From Alkalihalobacillus bogoriensis ATCC BAA-922 (GTDB lineage: Bacteria; Bacillota; Bacilli; Bacillales; Bacillaceae_F): a stretch of DNA of 41,726 nucleotides. Below the pieces are notes generated by a model. It was given only the letters and a program-made list of their open reading frames with translations, did not search any database and had not been told where the DNA came from. A program made the position numbers and the translations under genes. Below are positions 9,190 through 17,713 of this stretch, piece after piece. Numbering within the stretch: position 1 is the first letter of the stretch; every line of letters starts with the position of its first letter. The stretch lies in assembly GCF_000621445.1 (NCBI RefSeq), contig NZ_JHYI01000038.1, positions 1 to 41,726 on the forward strand, given 5' to 3'.

Positions 9190-9459
9190 ATGGGCTCAAT
9201 GGATAATACTATGAAATTTAGTTTTCAAGATGACACAGTCGATGTTGATGTCCAAGAAGTACTGTTTTCTGTATATCAAGCTCTTGAAGAAAAAGGGTAT
9301 AATCCAATCAACCAAATTGTAGGTTACTTATTATCTGGGGATCCAGCTTATATTCCACGTCATAATGATGCTAGATCATTAATACGTAAATTAGAACGAG
9401 ATGAGCTAATCGAAGAATTGGTAAAATCTTATTTGTCACAGCACCAAAAGGAGAAGTAA
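9190..9459 (+). CDS. yrzL: IreB-family protein, YrzL (89 aa)
   Basis: The sequence carries the family core [19 protein letters not shown] and [21 protein letters not shown], unmistakable for the IreB/YrzL family. In Enterococcus faecalis IreB is a small phosphoprotein substrate of the PASTA kinase IreK and affects cephalosporin resistance. The Thr in the N-terminal region (DNTMKF) may be the phosphorylation site by analogy. The ATG at 9190 lies 6-7 nt after AGAGGTG. The TAA overlaps the ruvX ATG. The 88-nt gap from alaS holds a 7-bp hairpin (9134-9140 with 9151-9157) that lacks a T-tract. Confidence 0.92.
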   Translation: MGSMDNTMKFSFQDDTVDVDVQEVLFSVYQALEEKGYNPINQIVGYLLSGDPAYIPRHNDARSLIRKLERDELIEELVKSYLSQHQKEK

Positions 9460-9878
9460 TGAGAATTTTGGGATTAGATGTAGGGACAAAAACGATAGGA
9501 ATTGCAATGAGTGATGAGCTTGGATGGACTGCGCAAGGTTTGGATACACTAATGCGGAACCCTGAAAATGAGCAAGAGGACTTCGATAAACTTGTGTCTA
9601 TCGCAGAAGAATACTCGATTTCAAAAATTGTTGTCGGGTTACCGAAAAACATGAATGGGACGATTGGACCGAGCGGAGAGGCTTGTCAACAATTTGCTGA
9701 GAAATTAAAAACGTTCTTATCTTGCCCTATCATTTTATGGGATGAACGTCTAACAACAATGGCAGCAGAAAAGATGCTTATATCAGCAGATGTTAGCCGG
9801 AAAAAAAGGAAAAAAGTCATTGATAAAATGGCTGCAGTATTAATTTTGCAAGGGTACTTAGATAATCAGAAATATTAA
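9459..9878 (+). CDS. ruvX: RuvX/YqgF pre-16S rRNA nuclease family (139 aa)
   Basis: A small RNase H-fold protein annotated both as putative Holliday-junction resolvase and as the nuclease that matures the 5' end of 16S rRNA. Visible motifs are [16 protein letters not shown] at the start with the first catalytic Asp, [15 protein letters not shown] in the middle and [15 protein letters not shown] near residues 98-112, which supplies the second acidic residue. The length is standard. The ATG overlaps the yrzL stop (TAATG), which suggests translational coupling. Confidence 0.93.
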   Translation: MRILGLDVGTKTIGIAMSDELGWTAQGLDTLMRNPENEQEDFDKLVSIAEEYSISKIVVGLPKNMNGTIGPSGEACQQFAEKLKTFLSCPIILWDERLTTMAAEKMLISADVSRKKRKKVIDKMAAVLILQGYLDNQKY

Positions 9879-9896
9879 AAATAAGAGGTGCTAAAG

Positions 9897-10202
9897 ATGG
9901 GACAAGAAGAAAAAGATCATATTATTATTCCAGATGAAAATGGAGACGAGCATTTATTTGAAGAGTTATTTACCTTTTCTGTTGATGAAACAGGTAAATC
10001 ATATATTTTACTAGTTCCTGTTGGGGAAAGTGAAGAGGATGACGACGAAGAAGGAACTGAAGTTGTCGCTTTCCGTTATGAAGAAAAAGATGAAGAAGAC
10101 AGCGATATAGCTTTATACCCAATCGAAACAGACGAGGAATGGGAAATGGTAGAAGAAATGCTTAATACGTTTACTGAAAACGAAATGGCAGACGACGAAT
10201 AA
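9897..10202 (+). CDS. yrzB: DUF1292 protein, YrzB-like (101 aa)
   Basis: An acidic protein (E/D about one third of residues) with the DUF1292 pattern: IIPDENGDEHLFEELFTF, then YILLVPV, an acidic loop, VVAFRY and a terminal WEMVEEMLNTF helix. The family is conserved beside ruvX across Firmicutes and its function is unknown. The ATG at 9897 is 7 nt from AGAGGTG; the in-frame GTG at 9888 overlaps that site. It is the last gene before a terminator. Confidence 0.88.
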   Translation: MGQEEKDHIIIPDENGDEHLFEELFTFSVDETGKSYILLVPVGESEEDDDEEGTEVVAFRYEEKDEEDSDIALYPIETDEEWEMVEEMLNTFTENEMADDE

Positions 10203-10207
10203 AGAGG

Positions 10208-10242
10208 AAAAGGGCTCAATTCAAATGAATTGGGCTCTTTTT
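10208..10242 (+). terminator. Terminator after yrzB
   Basis: Sixteen paired positions, including two G-U pairs (10208-10223 with about 10226-10241), have a very short central loop that opens in practice to about four bases. A run of T residues forms the 3' side. It ends the alaS-yrzL-ruvX-yrzB transcript. Confidence 0.85.
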
Positions 10243-10319
10243 TTTATGCTTTTTTTGTCGCATGGAGTTAATGTGTAAAATGTTACATGGTGATATCGCC
10301 ATATTCATTAATACTAGCA

Positions 10320-10520
10320 ATGAAGGACAAAATAAGGAGAAAACGAAGCGAAAGTGTCCTTCATAAAGGCGATGAAGGACAAAACGAGGAGAAAACGAAG
10401 CGAAAGTGTCCTTCATAAAGGCGATGAAGGACAAAACGAGGAGAAAACGAAGCGAAAGTGTCCTTCATAAAGGTAATGAAGGACAAAATAAGGAGAAAAC
10501 GAAGCGAAAGTGTCCTTCAT
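10320..10520. repeat. Four tandem 45-bp hairpin units, 52-bp period
   Basis: Units lie at 10320-10364, 10372-10416, 10424-10468 and 10476-10520. Each begins ATGAAGGACA and ends TGTCCTTCAT, a perfect 10-bp inverted repeat around a 25-base purine-rich loop. Units are exactly 45 bp with 7-bp spacers. Units 1 and 4 share a TAAGG variant and units 2 and 3 share CGAGG. Together with the terminator they fill the 458-bp gap between yrzB and mltG. There is no coding signal in them. Confidence 0.9.
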
Positions 10521-10660
10521 ACAATTGAGATGACAACTACAATAACCCCCGCTACTTACAAAAAAACCAATTATTCGCTAATAACTGAGAATTTATTGTA
10601 AAATTCTACGAAATGACTATCGATTTATAGTATAATGGACAAGATGGAAGGGGGAGGCCC

Positions 10661-11845
10661 ATGAGTGAAAATAAAGAGAATGAACGAGATAGAATATACG
10701 CGGAGAGGGTCGCGCAAGCAAGGATAGTTCGTAAAATTGTGTTTGTTTGCCTAACGTTGTTTTTAATCGTTGGTGCGGTAGCCGCAACATCAGCATATTA
10801 TTATGTGAATTCAGCAATTGGATCTTTCGATGAAGAAAGTGAAGAGTTGATTCAAGTAGAAATACCGATAGGCTCATCAAGTACACAAATTGGACGAATT
10901 TTAGAAGAAGAAGGTATTATTAAAAGCGGGACATTTTTTCGCTATTATGTTCGATATAAAAGTGAATCAGGTTTTCAGGCTGGACAATATGAATTATCGC
11001 CTGCTATGACATTAGAGGAGATTGTAACTGAATTAAAAGAAGGAAAAGTACTACAAGAACCAGAGTTAGTCTTTACGGTACCGGAAGGATTATGGTTAGA
11101 AAATGTCATTCAAATCATTGCTAGGGAAACAGATCACGATGTGGAAGAGATAAAAGAGATTATTTCTGATCGTGATTATATCCAACAACTAATTGGTCAA
11201 TTCGATGTGTTAACAGAAGACATATTGGAAGAAGGAATACGTCATCCACTAGAAGGGTATTTGTTCCCAGCGCGGTATGATTTCCTTGAAGAGGATGTTT
11301 CAATTCAAACGATTATTGAAACGATGATAAAACAAACAGATAGCATTGTTATGCCGCTTGTTCAAAGCTACCCAGAAAATGAATATTCGATCCATGAACT
11401 TTTGACACTTGCTTCGATAATTGAAAGGGAAGCAAGAGAAGATAAAGATCGTTACACGATTTCTGGAGTATTATACAACCGACTTGAGCAAAATATGATG
11501 CTTCAAGTCGATCCAACAGTTGCTTATGCCATTGGGGAACATCAATATATGACGAGTTATGCCCATCTAGAAGTAGATTCGCCATACAATACGTATAAGT
11601 ACACAGGAATTCCAATTGGACCGATTGCAAATCCAGGCGAGGCCTCAATTAAAGCTGCCTTTATGCCAGATGACACGGACTATTTATTCTTCTATGCACG
11701 GTACAATGGTGAAGTCATTTACACGAAAACATATGCTGAACATAATCAAGTCCACCAGCAATATCGCGATGAGTGGATTGAAGCAGCAGAACAAGCCGAA
11801 AAAGAGCTAGAAGAAATGATTGAAGGCGAAACAGAGGAAGACTAA
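10661..11845 (+). CDS. mltG: Endolytic murein transglycosylase MltG (394 aa)
   Basis: MltG cleaves nascent glycan strands at the membrane during peptidoglycan growth. A short cytoplasmic head (residues 1-23) and one transmembrane helix (about 24-47, IVFVCLTLFLIVGAVAATSA) are followed by a LysM-like subdomain and the YceG catalytic domain. The signature LASIIEREAREDKDR contains the catalytic Glu, and LQVDPTVAYA and NTYKYTGIPIGPIANPG are also typical. The tail is acidic and low in complexity. The ATG follows GGGGGAGG by 6 nt. A TATAAT at 10631 may be its -10 element, but no good -35 is seen. Confidence 0.95.
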   Translation: MSENKENERDRIYAERVAQARIVRKIVFVCLTLFLIVGAVAATSAYYYVNSAIGSFDEESEELIQVEIPIGSSSTQIGRILEEEGIIKSGTFFRYYVRYKSESGFQAGQYELSPAMTLEEIVTELKEGKVLQEPELVFTVPEGLWLENVIQIIARETDHDVEEIKEIISDRDYIQQLIGQFDVLTEDILEEGIRHPLEGYLFPARYDFLEEDVSIQTIIETMIKQTDSIVMPLVQSYPENEYSIHELLTLASIIEREAREDKDRYTISGVLYNRLEQNMMLQVDPTVAYAIGEHQYMTSYAHLEVDSPYNTYKYTGIPIGPIANPGEASIKAAFMPDDTDYLFFYARYNGEVIYTKTYAEHNQVHQQYRDEWIEAAEQAEKELEEMIEGETEED

Positions 11846-11850
11846 TAGGG

Positions 11851-11886
11851 AAGGGGATGTGGCTAGTCTCACATTCCCTTTTCTTC
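11851..11886 (+). terminator. Weak terminator after mltG
   Basis: AAGGGGATGTG (11851-11861) pairs with CACATTCCCTT (11870-11880), one G-U pair included, and is followed by TTTTCTTCT. The T-tract is interrupted, so readthrough into trmR is possible. Confidence 0.6.
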
Positions 11887-11913
11887 TGATATATAAGAAA
11901 ACAAGGAGATTGC

Positions 11914-12570
11914 ATGATGATTTCAAATGACGTACAAACTTATTTAGAAACACTACTTCCTACTCGTAATGCTTTGCTTATTGAAATGGAACAATATGCT
12001 AAAGAACACCGAGTACCGATTATGGAGCTCATTGGCATCGAGTCGATGTTGCAAATAGTAAAGCTGGCTCAACCGAAACGGATTATTGAAATTGGAACAG
12101 CGATCGGGTATTCCGCTATCCGAATGGCAGAGGCTGTGCCACAATGTGACATTGTTACGATTGAAAGGGACCAAAACCGTATTCAAGTTGCAAAACAATT
12201 TATTCAACGAGCGGATTTAGAGGCACGTATTTCCATTTTAGAAGGTGATGCACTTGAAATTGTTGAAAAACTTGAAAAACACCTTAAATATGATGTATTA
12301 TTTATTGATGCTGCAAAAGGCCAGTATCAACGTTTTTTTGAATTATATACACCGCTTCTAACAGAAAGAGGTGTCATCATTTCTGATAATGTACTTTTTA
12401 AAGGGTTTGTTGCTAATCTAGAAAAAACAGAGCAAAAAAGACAAAAAGGGATTGCAACGAAACTTTCTCATTATAATGAATGGCTCATCCAGCATCCGCA
12501 ATATGATACAACGATCCTTCCGATAGGAGACGGAATTGCGATAAGTATAAAAAGAGGAGAAAGTAGGTGA
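11914..12570 (+). CDS. trmR: tRNA 5-hydroxyuridine methyltransferase TrmR (218 aa)
   Basis: A class I SAM-dependent O-methyltransferase of the catechol-type family. Motif I is EIGTAIGYSAIRMA, followed by VTIERDQNR and YDVLFIDAAKGQYQRFF, which carries the metal-binding Asp region, then ISDNVLFKGFV. B. subtilis YrrM (TrmR) methylates 5-hydroxyuridine at tRNA wobble position 34 to make mo5U. The genes that follow encode the two U32 proteins that make the hydroxyuridine, which supports the same role here. Start: AAGGAG 5 nt before the first of two adjacent ATGs (11914, 11917). It is 4 nt ahead of the next gene. Confidence 0.9.
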   Translation: MMISNDVQTYLETLLPTRNALLIEMEQYAKEHRVPIMELIGIESMLQIVKLAQPKRIIEIGTAIGYSAIRMAEAVPQCDIVTIERDQNRIQVAKQFIQRADLEARISILEGDALEIVEKLEKHLKYDVLFIDAAKGQYQRFFELYTPLLTERGVIISDNVLFKGFVANLEKTEQKRQKGIATKLSHYNEWLIQHPQYDTTILPIGDGIAISIKRGESR

Positions 12571-12574
12571 CAAG

Positions 12575-13504
12575 ATGAGAAAACCAGAACTATTAGTTAC
12601 ACCAAATGCTGTTGATTCGATTGAACCGATCATTAAAGCAGGAGCAACGGCCATTCTTATTGGTGAGCAACGATATGGTCTTAGATTAGCAGGAGAGTTT
12701 CATCGTGAAGATGTGAAAAAAGCGACTGCAATAGCCCATCGTCATGGTGTAAAAGTGTATGTTGCAATGAATGCTTTATTTCATAATGAAAAAATAGATG
12801 AACTTTCTGGATATTTAACATTTTTAAAAGAAACGAATGTGGATGCTGTTGTATTTGGAGACCCAGCTGTGCTCATGGCAGCAAGAGAAGTGGCACCAAA
12901 TATGAAGTTACATTGGAATACGGAAACGACTGCAACGAATTGGTACACAGCGAATTATTGGGGAAGAAAAGGAGCAAAACGTGTTGTTCTTGCTCGTGAA
13001 ATTAATATGGATGCCATTATTGAAACGAAAGAAAACGCAGAAGTGGAAGTGGAAGTGCAAGTCCATGGGATGACTTGTATGTTTCAATCAAAACGAACAT
13101 TAATCGGCAATTATTTTCAATATCAAGGTAAAAACCTTGAAGTTGAAAAAACAGATAAACAGAGACAAATGTTTTTATTTGATGAAGAGCGGAATGCGAA
13201 ATATCCAATTTTTGAGGATGAAAATGGGACACATATTATGAGTCCGAATGACATCTGTATTATTGATGAGTTAGAGGAAATGCTTGATGCGGGTATAGAT
13301 AGCTTTAAAATAGAAGGATTATTTAAATCGACAGAGTATATTGTTCAAATTGTAAAAATGTACAATGAAGCGATTGATTTGTACTTTTCTGATGAAGAAC
13401 AGTATGAAGAGAAAAAAGAAGTTTATTTAGAAAAAATTAAAGCGATTCAACCGCCGAATCGTGATATTGATACCGGATTCTTCTTTAAAGAAACCGTTTA
13501 TTAA
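12575..13504 (+). CDS. trhP1: U32-family protein, YrrN/TrhP1-like (309 aa)
   Basis: A peptidase-U32-family TIM-barrel protein (residues 1-240: LVTPNAVDSIEPIIKAGA, YVAMNALFHNE, EVQVHGMTCMFQSKR). The name is historical: YrrN and YrrO act in prephenate-dependent tRNA U34 hydroxylation. Only one Cys (MTCMF) remains where the partner YrrO has a Cys cluster, so this subunit probably does not hold the iron-sulfur site alone. It sits between trmR (4-nt gap) and trhP2 (13-nt gap). Confidence 0.88.
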   Translation: MRKPELLVTPNAVDSIEPIIKAGATAILIGEQRYGLRLAGEFHREDVKKATAIAHRHGVKVYVAMNALFHNEKIDELSGYLTFLKETNVDAVVFGDPAVLMAAREVAPNMKLHWNTETTATNWYTANYWGRKGAKRVVLAREINMDAIIETKENAEVEVEVQVHGMTCMFQSKRTLIGNYFQYQGKNLEVEKTDKQRQMFLFDEERNAKYPIFEDENGTHIMSPNDICIIDELEEMLDAGIDSFKIEGLFKSTEYIVQIVKMYNEAIDLYFSDEEQYEEKKEVYLEKIKAIQPPNRDIDTGFFFKETVY

Positions 13505-13517
13505 AGGAGGTGTAATT

Positions 13518-14792
13518 ATGCAAGCCATATCAGAGAAAACAAAAGATGGGAAACGAATTATTGTCAAAAAACCTGAGCTTCTCGCTCCAGCAGGTAGCTT
13601 AGAAAAACTAAAAATTGCGATCCAATACGGTGCAGACGCGGTATATATTGGTGGACAAGAGTTTGGATTGCGCTCAAATGCAGATAACTTCTCAAAGGAA
13701 CAAATGCGTGAAGGAGTTGAATTTGCAAATCAGTTCAGAGCGAAAGTGTATGTCACAACTAATATTTATGCTCATAACGAAAATATGGATGGGCTTGAAG
13801 AATATTTAAGTGGCTTACAAGAAGTGGGAGTGACTGGGATTATTGTAGCAGACCCGCTCATTATTGAAACCTGTCGGCGCGTTGCACCGAAAGTAGAAGT
13901 TCACTTAAGTACACAACAATCATTGTCCAATTGGTTGGCTGTTAAATACTGGAAGGAAGAAGGGTTACATCGTGTTGTTCTAGCCAGAGAAGTTGGCTTA
14001 GAAGAAATGTTAGAAATGAAAAAGCATGTAGATATTGAAATCGAAACATTTGTTCATGGCGCGATGTGTATTTCCTATTCAGGTCGCTGTGTACTAAGTA
14101 ATCATATGACGGCCCGGGACTCCAATCGTGGTGGTTGTTGTCAATCTTGCAGGTGGGAATATGATTTATATGAAGAACAAGAAAATGATGGACAACCTCA
14201 AGAAGTCGCGTTATTTAACGAAAATGATGCAAAATACACGATGAGTCCAAAAGATTTAAATTTACTTCAATCGATTCCGAAATTAATTGAAGCTGGAATT
14301 GATAGCTTAAAAGTAGAAGGACGAATGAAATCAATTCACTATGTCGCTACAGTTACGTCTGTTTATCGAAAAGTGATTGATGCCTATTGTGAAGACCCTG
14401 ACAATTTTAAAATAAAAAGAGAATGGGTCGAGGAGCTTGAAAAGTGTGCGAATCGTGACTTTGCACCGCAATTTTTCGAAGCGACGCCATCGTATGAAGA
14501 GCAAATGTATGGCAATCATCCGAAAAGAACAGGGTATGATTTTGCTGGACTTGTCCTAGACTATGATGAGGAACTAAAAATGGTCACTTTGCAACAGCGT
14601 AACCACTTTAAACCAGGTGACGAAGTTGAATTTTTTGGTCCTGAAATAAATAACTTTATTCAAGTTGTTGGGCAAATTTGGGATGAAGATGGAAATACAC
14701 TCGATGCTGCTCGACATCCGCTTCAAATTATAAAGTTTAAAGTAGACTATCCGGTATATCCGAATAACATGATGCGTAAAGAGGTTAAATAA
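13518..14792 (+). CDS. trhP2: U32-family tRNA hydroxylation protein, YrrO/TrhP2-like (424 aa)
   Basis: Full-length U32 protein: barrel domain ([35 protein letters not shown]), the signature [21 protein letters not shown] and the cluster [10 protein letters not shown], then a C-terminal beta domain (about 340-424). The four Cys of CIS..GRC..GGCCQSC fit the iron-sulfur site known or proposed in TrhP proteins. With trhP1 and trmR it should form the ho5U/mo5U34 pathway, using prephenate as in TrhP enzymes. ATG at 13518 follows AAAGGAGGTG. Its stop overlaps the udk start. Confidence 0.9.
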   Translation: MQAISEKTKDGKRIIVKKPELLAPAGSLEKLKIAIQYGADAVYIGGQEFGLRSNADNFSKEQMREGVEFANQFRAKVYVTTNIYAHNENMDGLEEYLSGLQEVGVTGIIVADPLIIETCRRVAPKVEVHLSTQQSLSNWLAVKYWKEEGLHRVVLAREVGLEEMLEMKKHVDIEIETFVHGAMCISYSGRCVLSNHMTARDSNRGGCCQSCRWEYDLYEEQENDGQPQEVALFNENDAKYTMSPKDLNLLQSIPKLIEAGIDSLKVEGRMKSIHYVATVTSVYRKVIDAYCEDPDNFKIKREWVEELEKCANRDFAPQFFEATPSYEEQMYGNHPKRTGYDFAGLVLDYDEELKMVTLQQRNHFKPGDEVEFFGPEINNFIQVVGQIWDEDGNTLDAARHPLQIIKFKVDYPVYPNNMMRKEVK

Positions 14793-15445
14793 TGCGAGAG
14801 AAACCAATTATTATTGGAGTGGCAGGGGGGACAGGCTCTGGCAAAACGACGGTTGCCAAAGAAATTTTCAACCAAATTCAAGGTCAATCTATCGTTTTAA
14901 TCGAGCAAGATGCCTATTATAAAGACCAGAGTCACCTTACATTTGAACAACGGTTACAAACAAATTACGATCATCCCCTTGCTTTTGATTCTGATTTATT
15001 AATCGACCATGTAACAGCGTTAAGTGATGGGTATTCGGTTGAAATGCCTGTTTACAACTATAAAGAGCATACACGTTCACATGAAACCGTGATGATCGAA
15101 CCAAAGGATGTCATTATTTTAGAAGGAATTCTTATATTAGAAGACCAACGTCTACGTAATTTAATGGATATTAAATTATTCGTTGATACAGATGCTGATA
15201 TCCGAATTATGAGAAGAATTGTTAGGGATACCGAAGAAAGAGGACGAACGTTAGCAGACGTCATTCATCAATATACAACCGTCGTCCGACCGATGCATCT
15301 TCAGTTTATTGAACCAACGAAACGTTATGCTGATATCATTGTTCCAGAAGGTGGACAAAATCAAGTCGCTATCGATTTAATGGTAACAAAAATAAGGTCG
15401 ATAATTGATGGAAAACGTTTATTGCCATCTGACCCTAAAAATTGA
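14792..15445 (+). CDS. udk: Uridine kinase (217 aa)
   Basis: Phosphorylates uridine and cytidine in pyrimidine salvage, in the cytoplasm. P-loop [17 protein letters not shown] lies at residues 9-25, followed by the uridine-site segment [32 protein letters not shown] and the lid region [13 protein letters not shown]. The length is normal for Bacillus Udk (about 211). TAATG overlap with trhP2 suggests coupled translation, as in the B. subtilis order yrrO-udk-greA. Confidence 0.95.
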   Translation: MREKPIIIGVAGGTGSGKTTVAKEIFNQIQGQSIVLIEQDAYYKDQSHLTFEQRLQTNYDHPLAFDSDLLIDHVTALSDGYSVEMPVYNYKEHTRSHETVMIEPKDVIILEGILILEDQRLRNLMDIKLFVDTDADIRIMRRIVRDTEERGRTLADVIHQYTTVVRPMHLQFIEPTKRYADIIVPEGGQNQVAIDLMVTKIRSIIDGKRLLPSDPKN

Positions 15446-15475
15446 TACACTATTATTGTTGTCCGTATTTTTTTC

Positions 15476-15504
15476 ATGACAGAAAGCAGCATTTTGTTTA
15501 TAAT
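15476..15504 (+). promoter_or_regulatory. Sigma-A promoter of greA
   Basis: ATGACA (15476-15481) and TATAAT (15499-15504) are separated by 17 bp. The start of transcription would fall near 15511, just ahead of a leader hairpin. Confidence 0.75.
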
Positions 15505-15513
15505 AGCATAAAG

Positions 15514-15546
15514 GAAAGCGAGGTTATCTAACCTTGCTTTCTTCTT
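15514..15546 (+). terminator. Hairpin in the greA leader, terminator-like
   Basis: GAAAGCGAGGTT (15514-15525) pairs with AACCTTGCTTTC (15530-15541) with one G-U pair and a 4-nt loop, followed by TTCTTAC. It may end udk transcripts, act as an attenuator of greA, or protect the greA 5' end. The T-tract is poor, so the role is uncertain. Confidence 0.5.
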
Positions 15547-15604
15547 ACATATATGCGGCTTTATGTATAGTTTTATTGATAAGCAGGAAAGAGGAGTGAA
15601 AGTC

Positions 15605-16082
15605 ATGGCAGAAGAGAAAAAGCATTATATGACCCTAGAAGGGAAGAAAAAGTTAGAGGATGAATTAGAATATTTAAAATCAGAGCGCCGAAAAGAAGTT
15701 GTCGAGCGAATTAAAATCGCTAGAAGTTTTGGTGACTTATCGGAGAACTCTGAATATGATTCTGCAAAAGAAGAGCAAGCATTTGTTGAAGGACGTATTT
15801 CTCAAGTAGAAAATATTCTCCGTAATGCGGTTATTATAGAAGATGACGGCAATAACACAAATGTAGTATCCCTAGGGGAAAACAGTTCGTTTTGTTGAGT
15901 TACCAGATGGCGATGAAGAAGAATATACTATCGTCGGTAGTGCGGAATCAGACCCGTTTGAAGGAAAAATATCAAATGACTCTCCAATGGCACAAAGCCT
16001 TTTAGGTCGTTCTATTGGTGAAAAAGTAGTCGTCAACACACCAGGCGGCGAAATGGAAGTTGAAATTTTAGAAGTGAAATAA
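15605..16082 (+). pseudogene. greA: Transcription elongation factor GreA, with a +1 frameshift (158 aa if restored)
   Basis: GreA rescues backtracked RNA polymerase by stimulating transcript cleavage. The coiled-coil domain (residues 1-75: [20 protein letters not shown], the acidic tip [17 protein letters not shown]) is intact. After NTNVVSLG the frame breaks at a GGGG run (15875-15878); an ATG-frame reading ends at 15898 after 97 residues. Dropping one G restores [20 protein letters not shown] and the normal C-terminal FKBP-like domain ending EILEVK, with total length 158, exactly that of the family. It could be a sequencing error, a true mutation or, less likely, a recoding site. ATG at 15605 follows AGGAGTGAAAG. 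Confidence 0.85.
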
Positions 16083-16087
16083 GGAGA

Positions 16088-16126
16088 GTAACCTAATGGT
16101 CGTACAGGCTGTTAGGTTATTTTTTG
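16088..16126 (+). terminator. Terminator after greA
   Basis: GTAACCTAA (16088-16096) pairs with TTAGGTTAT (16112-16120), followed by six T residues. The loop is 15 nt. Confidence 0.8.
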
Positions 16127-16234
16127 TTTAAAACAAACAAAATCGGAAACGTGAAATTAAAGTATACGAGGCCTTTCATAAAAACTTCTGTTTTCGTAAA
16201 TTCTATTCGTAAACAAACGAAAAGAGGTTAGAGG

Positions 16235-17371
16235 ATGAAAGCTGTCACCTATCAAGGTATTAAAGATGTAAAAGTAAAAGAAGTCCCAAATGCCAAATTA
16301 GAAAAAAGAGATGACGTCTTAGTAAAAATCACAAGTACGGCAATTTGTGGTTCTGACTTACATTTAGTTCATGGCATGGTTCCGAACTTTCCAGAAGATT
16401 ATATTATAGGTCACGAGCCGATGGGCATTGTAGAAGAGGTTGGTCCGGATGTGACAAAGTTAAAAAAAGGGGACCGTGTCATTGTCCCGTTTAATATCGC
16501 TTGTGGCGAATGTTTTTTCTGTCAACATGATTTAGAGAGCCAATGTGATAATTCTAACCCAAATGGGGAAGCAGGAGCGTATTTTGGCTATTCAGGTACA
16601 TTTGGTGGGTATCCTGGTGGTCAAGCCGAACTTTTACGAGTACCGTATGGCAACTTCACGCCATTTAAAGTGCCTGACAATTGTGAATTAGAAGATGAAA
16701 AGCTACTTTTTCTATCTGATATTATCCCAACAGCGTATTGGGGTGTGAAGCAAGCTGAAGTAAAGGCTGGGGATACGGTTGTCATATTAGGATGTGGACC
16801 TGTAGGGTTATTAGCGCAAAAATTTGCTTGGTTACAAGGGGCAAAACGTGTGATTGCTGTTGATTATGTACAATATCGATTAGAGCATGCGAAACGTACA
16901 AACAATGTTGAAGTTTTTGATTTTTCGAAATATGACGCTCTTGGCACTCATATTAAAGAAATAACAGGTGGAGGGGCAGATGCTGTCATCGATTGTGTTG
17001 GCATGGATGGTAAGAAAACCGCGGTTGAAATGGTCGAAACGGCTTTAAAGCTCCAAGGCGGCTCAATGGGAGCAATACAATTAGCAAGTCAAGCTGTAAG
17101 AAAAGGTGGAATTGTAAGTATAGTTGGTGTTTATGGTACACGTTATAATGCGTTTCCTTTAGGTGATTTTTTTGCACGTAATATTACATTAAAAATGGGA
17201 CAAGCCCCAGTCATCCATTTTCTTCCTGAATTATATCAGCAAATTAAAAATGAGGTGTTTGACCCAACTGATATTATTACGCATCGTTTGCCTTTAGACA
17301 AAGCTGAATATGGATATGATATTTTTGATGAAAAACATGATAATTGTATTAAAGTCATTTTAAAACCTTAA
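16235..17371 (+). CDS. Zinc-dependent alcohol dehydrogenase, formaldehyde-dehydrogenase-like (378 aa)
   Basis: An MDR-superfamily NAD(P)-dependent dehydrogenase. Catalytic-zinc ligands are C38 (AICGSDLH), H60 and E61 (GHEPMG); the structural zinc is held by C90, C93, C96 and C104 (ACGECFFCQHDLESQC). The nucleotide-binding fold carries GCGPVG at 186-191. The AYFGYSGTFGGYPGGQAE loop and total length are like glutathione-independent formaldehyde dehydrogenases and related FDH-like enzymes rather than classic short ADHs. The substrate cannot be told from sequence. AAAGAGG lies 10 nt ahead of the ATG. This gene stands where B. subtilis has pbpI and is probably monocistronic. Confidence 0.85.
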   Translation: MKAVTYQGIKDVKVKEVPNAKLEKRDDVLVKITSTAICGSDLHLVHGMVPNFPEDYIIGHEPMGIVEEVGPDVTKLKKGDRVIVPFNIACGECFFCQHDLESQCDNSNPNGEAGAYFGYSGTFGGYPGGQAELLRVPYGNFTPFKVPDNCELEDEKLLFLSDIIPTAYWGVKQAEVKAGDTVVILGCGPVGLLAQKFAWLQGAKRVIAVDYVQYRLEHAKRTNNVEVFDFSKYDALGTHIKEITGGGADAVIDCVGMDGKKTAVEMVETALKLQGGSMGAIQLASQAVRKGGIVSIVGVYGTRYNAFPLGDFFARNITLKMGQAPVIHFLPELYQQIKNEVFDPTDIITHRLPLDKAEYGYDIFDEKHDNCIKVILKP

Positions 17372-17459
17372 TTCTCCTGTCCTTCCATTATTGCTTACGG
17401 TAAAAATGTTGTCTAGTGCGCATGATAGTAAGGAAAGAACGAGAAGGAGGTCATTATGG

Positions 17460-17600
17460 GTGGAGAATGAATGTTTCTACTGTAATTATGAAATTGAGGA
17501 TAAATTCCACATGGTCGCATTTTTACAAGCAGACGAACAAGTGGAAAAACCGCTTTGCCCAAATTGCTACCAAGACTGGTTAGAAGGAATAAAAGGATAA
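17460..17600 (+). CDS. Small CxxC protein (46 aa)
   Basis: A 46-residue protein with two CxxC knuckles (CFYCNYEI and CPNCYQDW), likely a zinc ribbon. I chose the GTG at 17460 because AAGGAGG at 17444-17450 lies 9 nt ahead. Upstream extension to an ATG at 17406 would run through that ribosome binding site. The interval between the knuckles (DKFHMVAFLQADEQVEK) has the beta-hairpin character of zinc ribbons. It lies 88 nt behind the dehydrogenase and ends at its own terminator. The function is unknown. Confidence 0.7.
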   Translation: MENECFYCNYEIEDKFHMVAFLQADEQVEKPLCPNCYQDWLEGIKG

Positions 17601-17611
17601 TTGCTAAATCG

Positions 17612-17650
17612 AGCAACATTGGTGGATGAATTCCCAATGTTGCTTTTTCT
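17612..17650 (+). terminator. Terminator after the small CxxC gene
   Basis: AGCAACATTGG (17612-17622) pairs perfectly with CCAATGTTGCT (17634-17644), followed by TTTTTCT. Confidence 0.85.
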
Positions 17651-17675
17651 TGCCGTCCATTATTTTTTACGTTAC

Positions 17676-17700
17676 ACTGTATATATTCGATATACACAGT
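17676..17700. promoter_or_regulatory. Dyad operator candidate for the GntR-type regulator
   Basis: ACTGT (17676-17680) and ACAGT (17696-17700) flank an AT-rich core in which GTATAT mirrors ATATAC. The site lies directly ahead of the ribosome binding site of the GntR gene, the usual place for autoregulation by YtrA-type repressors. Confidence 0.6.
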
Positions 17701-17713
17701 AGAGGTGGAGCGG

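Noticed and set aside
10216-10434. Minus-strand 72-codon frame over the terminator and hairpin units
   Set aside because: A product of the repeats; period 52 is not a multiple of three, and there is no ribosome binding site.
10320-10520. Tandem repeats considered as a CRISPR array
   Set aside because: The spacers are 7 bp and nearly identical, and no cas genes are near.
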